Source: Pilaira anomala
Taxonomy: Eukaryota > Mucoromycota > Mucoromycetes > Mucorales > Mucoraceae
NCBI GenBank assembly: GCA_025716855.1
Contig: JAIXMQ010000006.1
Coordinates: 299,501 to 363,500, forward strand
Direction of reading: 5' to 3'
Length of the DNA stretch: 64,000 nt
How positions within the stretch are numbered: the stretch's first letter is position 1; each line of letters opens with the position of its first letter. Both the position numbers and the translations under genes were made by a program. Below, piece by piece: positions 32,674-44,757 of the stretch. The notes under the pieces were generated by a model. That model did not search any database, had not been told where the DNA came from, and saw only the letters and a program-made list of their open reading frames with translations.

Positions 32674-34107
32674 TCATCTAAATAAATAAACAACTGCAGC
32701 TGTCATCAATCCACCTGCTACTGCACTTTCTATAGAATACATCACAAGATCTCTCTTACTAAACACTACTGCTACTTCTTCTTCTTCTTTTGTTATTATT
32801 CTTGGCTTAATAAAAGGTGCATCTTCAAAATTAGCTGGTGTCATTAATATCACTTTAGAAAGTTCCTCATCATTCAACACTTTTTCTTTCTCTTTTATAA
32901 CCAGCGGCAGTGATGAAGGCATTACATTTGTTACCATAGTAATAGATGTCTCATCATTATCTAAAGCACCTGGTGTTGATGATTCATCATCCCAATCATC
33001 TGATGCATGTACTAAAACAGGTGCCATCGGTACAGGAAACACATTTTCTTCTTTTTCCTTCGCCGCACGTCTAAGCGAGCTAAGCGTTTCCTGATCAAAT
33101 AAAGGATGTTCAGCTAACCGATTCAAAGTCTCCATCACTGCCACCTGTTGTCTAATCATCATCCTATCCTTTTCATCCAAACTCTTGAGCACCTCTCCAA
33201 ACTTGCCTTCCTTTTCTTCTACAATCGATACCAATAATTCTTCAAATCGATCTGTCAATCGCTTTCTCTTTCTTGGTTCAAATACTGTCTGTACCAACAC
33301 AAATACTGCTAAATTCAATATCATCAATGCCCATGTACCATACGTATTCACACTTCGAATCTTATCACTCCATAATTGTTCATCATGGTATCGTTCCATC
33401 ATCGACCTGGCTAATTCCATATATTCTCGATCCATCTTTTTTTCACAGGCTTCATATGTTTCTTTGGCCTTTACCTCTGCTTGTGAATGTGCATGTTCTA
33501 ATCGATAAAGTTCTGTAAATTGAGCTACATCATCCCCTGTCCAAAGATGTTTTCTCTGTAATAATTCATTAATGCCTCTTTGTGTATTCGATCTCGTTTC
33601 AATTGCTTGTTCATAATTACGTTTGGCTTCTTGTACCTCATCTCTTGAACTCTCAAACAAATGTGCTTTTTATTTTATATATGTAATTTAGTTTTTACTT
33701 TGATATACATTTTATACATATATATATATATATATTTTTTTACCTTGATTATTTACTTTTCGTTTCACATTATCAATTTGGTCATACCCAGTTAATTCAT
33801 TCAATACTTTACTCGCTCTCTTTAAAGCTTCTTTTGAATCACTCACGTCCATCGTCAATTTTTTCAATTGTTCTGAAGCATGTTGAATCTTCTCAATATA
33901 GGGTTCGAATCTCGGTTTCATATCGCCTTGTACTTTATCCAGGTATGCTCTTGTAGCTGCCAACTTCTTTTGAACTTGACTTTCTTCTTTATTCTCCACT
34001 TTAGTATCTCCAGACGTCATACATCGTATATACTGTCTCGGTGCCCTTTGAAACCGTTTGATTGCTTCAATACCAACTCGAGATGTTCTTACAAGTCTAA
34101 AAGCCAT
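32674..34107 (-). CDS. SHE9: She9/Mdm33 family inner-membrane protein
   Basis: Exons 34107-33744 and 33665-32674 give 451 residues. The N-terminus is an Arg-rich, acid-poor mitochondrial presequence (MAFRLVRTSRVGIEAIKRFQ). Long coiled coils follow (ATRAYLDKVQGDMKPRFEPY; DVSDSKEALKRASKVLNELT; DEVQEAKRNYEQAIETRSNT), then a transmembrane segment (about 234-251, WALMILNLAVFVLVQTVF) and FEPRKRKRL, and a second hydrophobic segment at the very C-terminus (ESAVAGGLMTAAVVYLF). This is the She9/Mdm33 layout. In yeast this inner-membrane protein affects cristae and inner-membrane division. The central linker is acidic and variable. Confidence 0.92.
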
Positions 34108-34446
34108 TTACTTGAACATGCAAAAAAAATATTCTCTATCACCAGTTTTTTTTTCTTTCTTTAAAACGCTGGGTTAAAATAAAAAACAACTGTACTACAT
34201 CCAATGGGATGAATGTTTCTTTTTCATTTATCTCAGGCACCCTTTTTTTTTTTTTGACGTTTTTTTTTTTTTTTTTTTATCTCTGACACATTCACAGTTT
34301 CCCGCTCTCTTTTTCTCACTTGTTCAAATTTATGCACAGATGCAGTAGTAGAATACTTAAATATTAAGAGTTTTATAATTTACAGTGGAAATTTTTCACA
34401 CCTCCTTTATTCCACCCATATTTGTTTTCAATTAACTACAAGTCAC

Positions 34447-34449
<3 letters not shown>

Positions 34450-34487
<38 letters not shown>
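34450..34487. repeat. (AG)n microsatellite
   Basis: About 19 AG units. Confidence 0.9.
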
Positions 34488-34491
<4 letters not shown>

Positions 34492-34941
34492 AATACATAC
34501 CCTTCTCTCTTCCACCCTCCCCCTCCCCCCAAAAAAAAACCAAAAATAAATAATAGATTCCTCTCTCCCCAATTGAAGTATTATAATTTCCTTTAAATGG
34601 GTTAGTAGAAACCCCCCAAAATAATTTTCTAAAAAAGGATTCTTCTTAATCATATGAACCTTCCCTCTCTTTCTCTCTCTTTCTCTCTCTGCTGTAGTCA
34701 TAATTAAATTTCACCTAAACAAAAAATAGTTCGGTAAGCACTTACGCTTTTAGAACTAAAAAAAAAAAAAAAAGGGAGATGATGTTGTCTTCTTAAATGA
34801 CATGATATTCTTACTTTCTTCTGAATAGAAGGAGGAGGAGAGTTCGCATTGGGGGGGGGGGAGAGAAGACGAGGGGACAGAAACTTAATTATACTGTTTT
34901 AATAAACTCCCTACTACTTACTACATATTCAGAAATATTTT

Positions 34942-34970
<29 letters not shown>
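34942..34970. repeat. (CT)n microsatellite
   Basis: About 14 CT units. Confidence 0.9.
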
Positions 34971-34972
<2 letters not shown>

Positions 34973-37110
34973 TTCTCTCTTTAGGAACCTCCGTTTTCAT
35001 TACCGAATTTTTATAATTTATGCAAGATGTTTCCGAGTCAATCTTGATTCCTTGGGTGCAGGTCGATCCTTTCGCAGTAAACATTACCCACTTACTCTTA
35101 TATACAACCTATTCCCCTTACAAAACATTATTTCTTTTTAAGTTGACGCTTTTTTTTTTTCTTCTTTAGCGTTTCATAAAAATACACACACACACACACA
35201 CACACATACTCTCTCTCTCTACTAACTCCTGTTTTTTTTTTTTTACATATATACGCACATATATCACTCTCATTAACTTACAACTTTTTCCCTCTCTCTC
35301 TCTCTCTCTCTTTGTGATTTTAATACCACCCCCCTTTCATAGTTTTGAAACTATCCAATATACTACAACTATTTCATACCGACCACATCAAAATATGTGT
35401 ATAAAATAAGCATTTTCTGTATATTCCCTATTGATTTTTTTTTATAAATATTTGGAATCCCAAAAAAAAAAAAAGAGTTGATTTTTTATTTTATTTTAGA
35501 ATCTGACTAAATGTAATGTACCCTTAAATAATTTGATCGCGATTAACAATTGTTCTATTTATTTTATTTTTACAATACTCCTTATATAACTTACCTTAGT
35601 TGTTCATTAAATACGGATTGCTATAGAAAAAGGAATAATTCTGCATACGAAAAATTTTGTCCAAACTTTCTTTTGTCTGTTATGAGTGTGTTCCAATTAG
35701 CTTTTAGTACAAAAAAAAAAAGGAGGGGGGGGGGGAGTCGTAGGAATGATTTACTATGAATAAAAGTGATCGTCTTATTTTAACTCACAGTTTTTTTTTA
35801 ACTCAAATATTCTTATGTTTCTCTAAATGTAAGTTTTAAAATTAGGTTTATACTATATTTATCGTTATTAAAAAAAAACAAGAGAGAGTGAGAGCATGTA
35901 ATCACTCTCATGATCAACACATTTAGTCCAATTGAATAAGAGGAAAGGGATAGTTCTTTTTTTATTTATTTGTATTTAAATGCATATTACATATCGTTAC
36001 TTTTTCTTTTCAATAAACTAACCTTTTATAATGGATCCTTTATCTTGATTATTCTCACACAAAAAACATTATTATACTTTGTAAATTAAAAAAAAAAAAA
36101 ATACCAACATTCGTTTGTTACACTATATATGCAAAAAAGAAAAACTGAATATTATAAACAAAAACGCGTATCACGAGAAAATGAAAATACTTTATTTGAT
36201 ATACACTTTTTTTTTAAAAAAAAAATAAAAGTATAGTATGTATATGTGTGAGTTTTTTGTTTTTATATAACCTACACCAGTCATAAATTGGTACATTTTT
36301 TATTTTCATTTAAACTTATTTATAACCACACTCAATTAATTGTTACTACAGCAAAGAAGTTACCAGAATATACTCACATTGACTCTTTTCTTCTTCTTCT
36401 ACCGATAATTTTTTTACGCAGCTTTTTTTCTTCTTTTTTTTTTTTTTAAATAAGAAAAATGCTTGACAGAAACTTCTAGACGGTAAAAATAAATATTGTA
36501 CAAAATAATAACAATTATGAACGTTCGTTTTCTTCTGGTGTCTTCTTTCAATATCTCCTATCGCGTATTAGTAACTTATTTGAGTTATACCGTTTCTGGT
36601 CTCTCCTCCTAATCTTGACTACTCCTTCTCTATGGACTGCTATAATTGTTTTGGCAAATCCCCCCAAATTTTTTTTTTCTTTGAAAACCTTCTTTTTTAC
36701 ATATCACATCATATTTTGCTTAGATATAGAAAAATGTAAGAGGGTGTTGGTATTTTACCCTCTGTTTAGGAAATGTATGTATTTTTTTTCATAAACATCT
36801 TTTTCCAAAAAAAAAAAAATCATAAACGCGTAAAAACTTCAAATTGAATCAAAATCACATGAGAATATCTCATTGTTAACCCTGTACATACTTACATAAT
36901 ACCACTGCTATTTTACAGGTAAAAAAAAAGAATTACTACATCAATGATACGCATAAAAACACACCTAGATAAATTTGCTTTTAACGGTATGTTACACTCG
37001 TACAAACGACACGCGCATTCTCTTCTTTGCAGGAGTTACAAAAAAAAAAAATCGCTGCTTTTTTATTTTATTTATCTTTATAGCCCTACAATAATAATAA
37101 AAAAAAAAAA

Positions 37111-38752
37111 ATGACAAAAAAAATCAAAGACGTTTATGCTTGGGTTGAAGAACAAGAAGAGTATTGGGATAACCTAACTTCCAAAAAATTAAAACAGCTG
37201 GACGATATAACAAACTCTCATTTAGATTGGTTTAATAAACATACCACCATCAGGTAAAAAAAATAACGATAGACTCTATTTTAACATTTCTAATGTAAAA
37301 AAAAAAAAAAAAAAAAAGCGACATACTGTCATGGAAAAAACCTGTTGTGGAGTTAAACACCCCTGATAAACAAGAGACTCAGATCGATTCGAAATCGTCC
37401 AGATCTTTTAATAACGACATTACTTTAAACCAGCCACAACCAACCGACTGTTCTCCCTCTGAACGTCTCCATGACAACAAAGAAGAAATAACAGAAATTC
37501 ATATCGCTCCTGAATTTAGAAACGTGCTCAAAGCAATTCCTGACGCCTCAACCCAGAACCCACTCGACTACGAAGAAGAAAGCACCAACCTTCATATTGC
37601 TCCTGAATTTAGAGATATTCTCGAAACAACTGTCACCACCGCAGCCGATTCATTATCTATGACTGAATCAGAAAATGACAATGTCGAAAGCTCTTCTCAA
37701 AACGATATTTCGATACATGAACCAATCACGCCTGAATTAGATACCCAATCCAACACCCAATCTCAAAATGTACCTTCCACTCCAAAAGCACTTGGCGATG
37801 AAGAAGTAATATCTTCTTTACCAGTCAGTCCTAAACATCATCACCAACCGGAAATCGACGACGACGAGGATGAGATACAACTTTTCGTTCCTAAACATCA
37901 TTACCAACCTGACTCAAATAAATTCACTGTGAGCCCAGTAAGAGCATCCGTTACCCAAAGTCCAATTCGAACTGCTTCTATACACTACACAAGTCCCAAT
38001 AGAAACTTAACACAGCCACCTCTTATCTTAAGTCCAATCAGACCTCAAACAACAACAACAACTACTACTACTTTAGAAAACACATCACCTCCTAAACCAT
38101 ACCAAAGTCCCTTTATGGCTCGATTGTTTAAGCTTACTCAAACTTCAGGTTCAAATGAAGACCCAAAAAACTTTATCACGGTTCGACCTAAACCTTCTGA
38201 ATCCACTAGTAGTATTACAAGTGCAAGAGATAATGATTATAATATGAATCTTTTAGAGAACAAAAACAAAAAGAGGCCATTTGAACCCGATTCAGAATCA
38301 ATTGAAGTAAGTGATGCAATACCACAACCTCCTCATTTAAAAAAATCTAGAACACTGAATTTAAGAAAGGTAAGTTTATTATTGTTTTCCAAGCTTTTGT
38401 TGTATTTAATTAAAAAAATTTTTTTTCTCTTAGACAAAGTCAGTAAGCAATATACCACCACCATCATCTACATCAGCACCACCTAAACCTGTTAATAATA
38501 TAAATAAAGAAAATGAAGAAGAAGAAGAGTTTGAGTATCCTATACCATCATGGGCCAAAAGTCCTGAACTATACAGTCATTTAAAAAATCAAGAATCAAT
38601 GGATCCATATAGTATCTTTGGTCCTTTCCCATCACTTAATTTAAAAGGTAAAAATAAAAAAAAAGGGCAAGCATTCAATCCAACTAAAACTTATTTTTAT
38701 GATAGATATATTTGCTCACCCTGAATTGTATTTAACAGAGGATGATAATTAA
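37111..38752 (+). CDS. Inner centromere protein INCENP/Sli15 (chromosomal passenger complex)
   Basis: Exons 37111-37253, 37319-38369, 38434-38647 and 38706-38752 give 484 residues. The C-terminus has the IN-box that binds and activates Aurora B: PIPSWAKSPELYSHLKNQ (about 434-451), DPYSIFGPFPSLNLK and DIFAHPELYL. The N-terminus (KIKDVYAWVEEQEEYWDNL; LDWFNKHTTI) fits the helical region that binds survivin and borealin partners. The middle is disordered, with many Ser/Thr-Pro sites (SPKHHHQP, SPVRAS, SPIRTAS) suiting CDK regulation. A short motif is duplicated: TEIHIAPEFRNVLKAI and TNLHIAPEFRDILETT. INCENP scaffolds Aurora B at centromeres and the spindle midzone. Much shorter than animal INCENP but near yeast size. 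Confidence 0.9.
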
Positions 38753-39167
38753 GTTGTAATATATTTGAGTTAATAAATGTCTTTTATTGTGTATATTTTG
38801 CAGACATCTCTCTCCTATATAAATGGTTTGACATCATCTGAAAACATCTTGACAGAACAGAGTTTATTCCCGTGACACTCTCCTATTATTACTAACTTTT
38901 TATCCTCACATCTCTTTCTTACATTAAATACATGAACTACCACACTAATATTTATGATCTGTCTATTTTTTCTTTAAACTCAATCATTCATCTCGGCACC
39001 TCGTCCCCTCAATTTCATTAAATATAGTGCCGATCGCTATTATAATACAGAATTGGCTTTTAAACAATAAACTGCATTTTTTTCTTTTGGCTTGCGGAGA
39101 TAAGGTGCTTTTACTTGTACAACCTCTTAAGACAACAATGTTGGAAATAATGGTTGGGGAACTGGGG

Positions 39168-39215
<48 letters not shown>

Positions 39216-39384
39216 CTTGTTATCCGAGAAACAATACAAAGAGAAAAAAATTTTCCCCTCAAATGTCGTGTAACTAAAAGTTTAATAGTTTTTTAAAAAA
39301 AAAATGTTTTTATTTAATGAAAAAATTTACAATATTTATGTTTTTTTATGATGAAAAAAAAAATATATATATATATATATCTAA
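38753..39384. other. Convergent 3' intergenic region with A40 tract
   Basis: About 630 bp between the stop codons of INCENP and the desaturase. It contains an uninterrupted A tract of about 40 (39172-39211) and AT-rich 3' UTR-like DNA. No gene recognised. Confidence 0.6.
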
Positions 39385-40723
39385 CTAGTTTTTATAAAAG
39401 ACAACATCACCATCATCTTCAACAAATTTACATGCTTTCCAGTTATTCCACAAAGCAATAGCAATAGGGGTATCATCGCTTTGATAGTGTTTACCAAGAG
39501 CTTTCTTGATATGAGCTGTAGCCTCTTCAGCATGATAATGAGGCATAGTAGAGAAGAAATGATGAGCAACATGAGTATCAGCAATATGATGATGGAAATG
39601 ATTAATAAGGAACCCAAATGAACGATCAACAGTCAGGGCAGCTCCACGTTGAAAGTTCCAGACGTTTTCACGATAATGAGGTACCTTTTCATCCGTGTGT
39701 TGTAAATATGTAATCAATACAAGCCAAAAGTTAACACCCAAGTAAGGAATCACATAGTACTTGATAACTGCAATAGATCCAAAAACATATCCAGAATAAG
39801 CTAAAAGACTAATCATACCAGCAATACCAACAACTGAGGTCACAACATCCCAATATTGTCCAGGTTCAAAGATACCACAGGTAGGAATAAAATGACTTGC
39901 TCCACCGGGATATACTTGACCAGTAGTATGTTTGATAAGGTATGCAGGCCATCCAAAAACAAGCATTTCAAATAATCCATAAAGTGTAACTAAAGGACTT
40001 TCTTGAAGTAAATCATGAGGTCCATCTACTACACTATCTTTTTCACGAGCAGGTAATCCAACTTCTGAACGTAAAGCAGGAATGTGAACCTAATAAATAA
40101 GATAAACAATGTTAATAAATATAGTCTAGTAGTAGTAATATGAATTCTTATTTGTTTATATATATATATACCTGATCTTTAACCATATGTCCGTTACTTT
40201 TGTGATGCTTAGAATGAGAATATCTCCAAGAATAATAAGGGGTTAAAAGGGCAGTATGAAGTACGAATCCGACACCGTTATTAATAGACTAATAAATAAA
40301 TATATATATATATATAAAAGCGTTGTCATCATTAATAACACATTAAAATCATATTATAATGATTATTATCATTACCTTGGAAGGACTGAAAGCTTGATGC
40401 CCACATTCATGACCAATGATCCATACACCAAACCCAACAATACTTTGAGCGATCCAATATAAAGGCCATAAAGCAATACGAGCATACATATTTGGGATAG
40501 TATCAATGTAACTAGCAGCAATAGCTAAGACAGAAACAAAAAAGGCATCATGTAATACATATGTGAATGATGTGAAAGTATCACGACGGAAGCAATGAGC
40601 AGGGATAGCATCACGGATCTCCTTGATAGTGAAATTAGGTACTTCCCAGTTACGTTCAATAGCCTCATCAATATTTGGCTTGACTGAACCTGCAGTAGTT
40701 TCTACCTTTCTTTGAGTTGCCAT
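39385..40723 (-). CDS. Delta-12 fatty acid desaturase
   Basis: Exons 40723-40376, 40288-40172 and 40089-39385 give 389 residues. All three histidine boxes are present: His105-ECGHQ, His141-SKHH and HVAHH near residue 330. The order and spacing match membrane delta-12/omega-3 acyl-lipid desaturases, and the N-terminal WEVPNFTIKEIRDAIPAHCF is typical of Mucorales delta-12 enzymes. It would convert oleoyl to linoleoyl chains in the endoplasmic reticulum, feeding gamma-linolenic acid synthesis in these fungi. Four to six hydrophobic segments are visible. The omega-3 specificity of some relatives cannot be excluded from sequence alone. Confidence 0.95.
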
Positions 40724-43700
40724 TATATGAATAAAAAAAAAAGTATGAACGAAAGAAGGAGAGAACACAAATCAATCGAAATTTTTTTTAGCTCTTTTTA
40801 TACATCTCATCGTACTTCTATTCTTAATTGGATTAAGGTAATTCGTACAGGGGACAAATAAAAAAAGGGATCGAATTAAAATTTAGGAGCGGCCGTGTAA
40901 AAAAAAAAAAAAAAAAAAAAGTTTAATCAGAAATTTTCTATCAAGAGTATCTAGAGAGTTAAATAGTATTCTAGTTAATTAAGATACTAGGCTCTCTTTT
41001 TATTTAGCATTGAGATCTCTAAAGCATGTACCATTCACTTTATCTATTTCGTTTCTATGTGTGTACTCTCTTTCTTTTTCTTTGATCTGTCAATACATTT
41101 AAACTTTTGAGACGCCGAAAAAAAAAAAGAAGCAAAAAGGAACGCTTATTTTTTCTGCGCTGTTACTGGATAAATCTCATACTCATTCTGGGGGCTTAAC
41201 TAACTTTATACTTGTGAAACAAGATATTTTTTTGTTTGTTCAACGTAACATCCAGAAAGTTAAATATACAGATATATATTTTTTTTTACGTAGGACTCAG
41301 TGATAGGTCGGCATAATCTTTTTTTCTCTCTCTTATTTTATCATGTAAAAAAGCTAATAAAAATAATTCCAGTATTTATAACCTATACATTTTCACTTGA
41401 TTATCAATCTCTTTTTTCTTCTTTTATTTACGTGTTACCAATAAATAAGGAAAATCAATCTTTTTAGTTTGCATGTGAAGTACAACTGCATATATATATA
41501 AATATATATTTTTTAACTCCTCCTATAATTGAGCGCAATAACAACTATGCTAAGCATTTACCTTAAAAAAAAACAAATGTACTGAATTACACGTTGATTA
41601 GACCGAACGCTTCCGAGAAACCTATCACGATCCTAAACTTCATCAATAAACATTTGATTTTGGTGTAACTCATATCGTCATGTCCAATAGAACAGATGAA
41701 GCCTATTCTATTCAAATATTCAATTTCTCCTAGAAATAAACTATATTACTTACCATATACCCGCGTAACCTAAGCAACAAGATTTTGCTTGTTTTACAGT
41801 TTTTGTTTTACTAAAAAAAAGTTGATTTTTATATGCTGTGTAACATCGAAAAATTATTTATTTATTCTTTGACAAAAAACTCAATATAATAATGTACTTG
41901 TATCTTTCGGACAAGGTATACAAATATAATAAGGTATTATGTACTTCTAATCATTGAATAAATGATTAAAGATAAAGTTGTAAATAATATTAGAGAAAAG
42001 TAATAAGAAATGAGAAATGAGAAATGTGATTTCATTTAACTGAAAAACCAGATTTTTTGTTTTAAATAAATTTATATAAAATCCACTGTTATGTCGATCA
42101 ATTACCATTTACATATCTCAACAAATTAACATCTTTTTCTTTTTTTTTTTGCAAAAGTGAATAAACCATGAGTACAAAAAAATAAACACCAGAAAGTCAC
42201 ATACTGTATCAAAGACACTGGTATCGACCATGGCTAAAGTAATATAATATAAAAAAGAAAGATGTACATACGTTATAAGATATATCATGGAATCTGAAAC
42301 ATGTGTTACATAATAATTTTTTTTTTTTTTTTGGAAACTAAACAAAACGCCCACTCTAGTAGATAGATAGCAACCATTTATTTTATAACTGTAAACATGA
42401 CGTAAGCACTATGGTATTCTTTCTTATATATAGTATGTGAATTTTTTTTTTCGTCTCCTTTTTTTTTCTTTTCTTTATATCCTTTTTCAAAAGTAAGTAA
42501 TAACTATAAAGTTTTTCTCAAGATTCCACTCTGAATGATGTCAAAACTCTCTAGAAATGCTGCCGTCAAAACATTTTTAAAGCTTTCAAACCCGTTTGCT
42601 CTCTCATTCTGCTAATTCCTGCTGGTTGCAAAAAAAAAAAAAAAAAAAAAAAAAAAAGAAAAAATCTTTGAGGTTTTGGGTTGGTCTCTTGTTCTACTTT
42701 CTCACAAAACTTTTGGTTATTCTCGCTCTCTCTGTGCAAAATTCTTTTACTCCTGCTCTATGCAAAAAATCCTTTGAGGTTTTGGGTGGGCCTCTGGTTT
42801 CTCTCTCTCTGACTCCTGCTGTATGCGAAAATTCTTTTAGGTTTTGGGTGGGCCTTGGACTCCTGCTTTATGCAAAAATCCTTTGAGGTTTTGGGTGGGC
42901 CTCTTGCTCTATTTTGTAACAAGCTTTGGTTTCTCTCTCTCTCTGACTCCTGCTGTATGCAAAAATTCTTTGAGGTTTTGGGTGGGCCTCTTGCTCTATT
43001 TTGTTACAAAACTTTGGTTATTCTCTCTCTCTGCTGTATACAAAAATTCTTTGGATCTCTTGCTCTATTATAGCTTAATAAAACCATTATTTTAAATCTC
43101 TTTGACTTAATAAATTTATGTTTGAAATTTTCCTTTTATTATAATACTTTATACTTGAAATATCAGTGAGATACCTTCATATGTTTCTCTTAAAAAAAAT
43201 AAGACAACATCAACACCGCCTATATGCATGACTCACTTTTGTCATAGACCTAAAAACAAAACAAACGAAGGATCTTATACAGCGTTTTTTTTTTTTTTTA
43301 CAAGATCCATTCAGAAGCTCAATGTACATTAGTGCTAATGAGTTTTACAAAATCGAGAACTATGAGAAACACTTTTTTAAATTTATCTTTATTAATTGAA
43401 ACAACAATTTTTTTTTTTTATTGTTTTCAAAATGGTTTTTAATCCTATCATATTTATGGAGTTATGGTAACTGATTATCGGGTACATACATAAAAAAAAG
43501 TAATTAAATCATCACTTCGACTATGTAACTATATATATATATTTCTTTTAAAAAAAATGAAGTGCTCTAATTCTAAAGAAAGGTTTTAAACTAGGAATGA
43601 GGAGGAGGAAAAAACATGATATGAGTCAAAAAAAAATGCAAGACGTGAATAACTATATTTTCTGAAAGATAAATGAGCACAGGTATTCGTTATTTCCTAT

Positions 43701-43738
43701 AATTTAAAAGGACTGCTGAGAGTAGGATCTATTATTAT
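40724..43738. other. 3.0 kb intergenic region with coding remnant and minisatellite
   Basis: The first 500 bp are the desaturase promoter side. About 41600-41735 reads like eroded coding sequence (FRETYHDPKLHQ in one stretch, then FDFGVTHIVMSNRTDEAYSI) with stops between, possibly a dead gene fragment. 42596-43075 is the minisatellite listed separately. The rest is AT-rich DNA without recognised features. Confidence 0.55.
42596..43075. repeat. Degenerate minisatellite, core CTTTGAGGTTTTGGGTGGGC
   Basis: Six to seven imperfect units of roughly 50-95 bp. Full units run TGCAAAAATTCTTTGAGG-type start, then TTTTGGGTGGGCCTC, TTGCTCTATTTTGTTACAAA, CTTTGGTT and a CT-rich end with GACTCCTGCTGTA. The core recurs near 42668, 42773, 42836, 42879 and 42970, with shortened units between. 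It is markedly G+C richer than its surroundings. All three plus-strand frames are partly open across it, so apparent open frames are not evidence for a protein. Confidence 0.85.
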
Positions 43739-44547
43739 TCATTTTTTGTTATCAAAACCGACAGGCTCTCCTTTCACATTACCTGACTCTTTAGTAAAAC
43801 CCAAGATCTTATAAATTCTACCCATCATTTCAGGGTCCATTAATCTCTCTGCACCGTCTAACAAAGTCTTTCTTTGTTCAATTGATTTTGCACTTCTAAA
43901 TAATTGTTCAATTCTAGCTTGAATTCCTAAAGATTGTAAGAAATCTTTTTGTGTGATAAGACCATAAGCAGATACATCTATTTTTTATAAAAACATGATT
44001 TAAATAATATGCTCATGAAAAAAAAAAAAAAATTAGTTTTATTACCTGATTCTTTTAAAATCGCATCTTTTAAAAAGATAAAATCAACCTCTGCAGTACT
44101 TGGGTCACACATAGGATGAATGATTTTATGGCCTAAATTCCAACCTATCAGTATATTTTTTTTTCTCTGTGATACAAAGTACATACTCCTTGAATATAAT
44201 CCTGTCCATAATCAATAGCTAAACCAGTACCATCATTACGACCTAAATGTTTAGCCATTTTATCCATGACTCCACAACTATCTATAAAGTCTCCTTTCTT
44301 GAACTCAGTTGCAAATTTCTTATCGCTCAAGAACGTTTTTGTCATGGCAGTTGGAATATGTGATTTGACAATATGAAAGTTATATGTTTACTTTTTCAAA
44401 AGCATTAGTGTCCCGTAAATGTTTTCCCGAAGGTAACAAGGGTTCCTTTTTAATACTAGGTGTAGCATGATTGATAATATCACTACTATAGAATCGAATA
44501 AATTGAACTGAACTTCTTCATACTCTTGGTCTCAATAAACGTAACAT
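43739..44547 (-). pseudogene. Decayed NDUFAF7/MidA-like methyltransferase gene
   Basis: Minus-strand pieces match the ends of the mitochondrial complex I assembly methyltransferase NDUFAF7. The C-terminal part (43977-43739 and about 44150-44046) reads HKIIHPMCDPSTAEVDFIFL, LITQKDFLQSLGIQARIEQL and LMDPEMMGRIYKILGF, correctly spliced. An upstream block (about 44345-44190) has GTGLAIDYGQDY, matching the family's LLIDYG strand. The N-terminal block (44547 to about 44395) has a presequence-like start but an in-frame TGA after nine codons. The whole central SAM-binding core expected between the N-terminal block and IDYG is missing, and the two middle blocks are in different frames near an A9 run. 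Inferred to be a dead or mis-assembled gene. Confidence 0.65.
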
Positions 44548-44757
44548 AGGCGAAAAAAGATACGACAAGTAGTAGGGGTTTGTTTTTTTTAATGCAAATT
44601 ATAATCGCCTCAGTTTGGAGGCTTAGATGTCTGAAATTTAACTTCAAAATGATCTGCATTGTTAATAAGTTATTTACATGAATTTATTTAACAATACAAA
44701 TGGTTGAAACGTTTTATTTATTCAATATATAAAGTTTCTTTGTATATATTTACAACT

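Larger units (their letters stand above)
34108..37110. other. 3.0 kb intergenic region with microsatellites
   Basis: No gene recognised on either strand. Contents: AG tract (34450-34487), CT tracts (34670-34692, 34942-34970, about 35290-35311), a CA tract (about 35183-35205), G10 near 34852 and many A/T homopolymers. A 33-codon frame at 36516 (MNVRFLLVSSFN) lacks supporting features. The right end is the promoter of the INCENP gene. Confidence 0.6.

Noticed and set aside
33897..33915. GGTTCGAATCTC resembling a tRNA T-loop
   Set aside because: It lies inside the She9 coding exon (Arg-Phe-Glu-Pro codons), and no acceptor or anticodon stems fit around it.
36516..36614. 33-codon frame starting MNVRFLLVSSFN
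   Set aside because: No signal peptide of convincing quality, no cysteine pattern, no context; expected by chance.
42596..43095. Three overlapping plus-strand frames rich in Ser/Leu
   Set aside because: They arise from the minisatellite; openness in several frames shows repeat composition, not coding.
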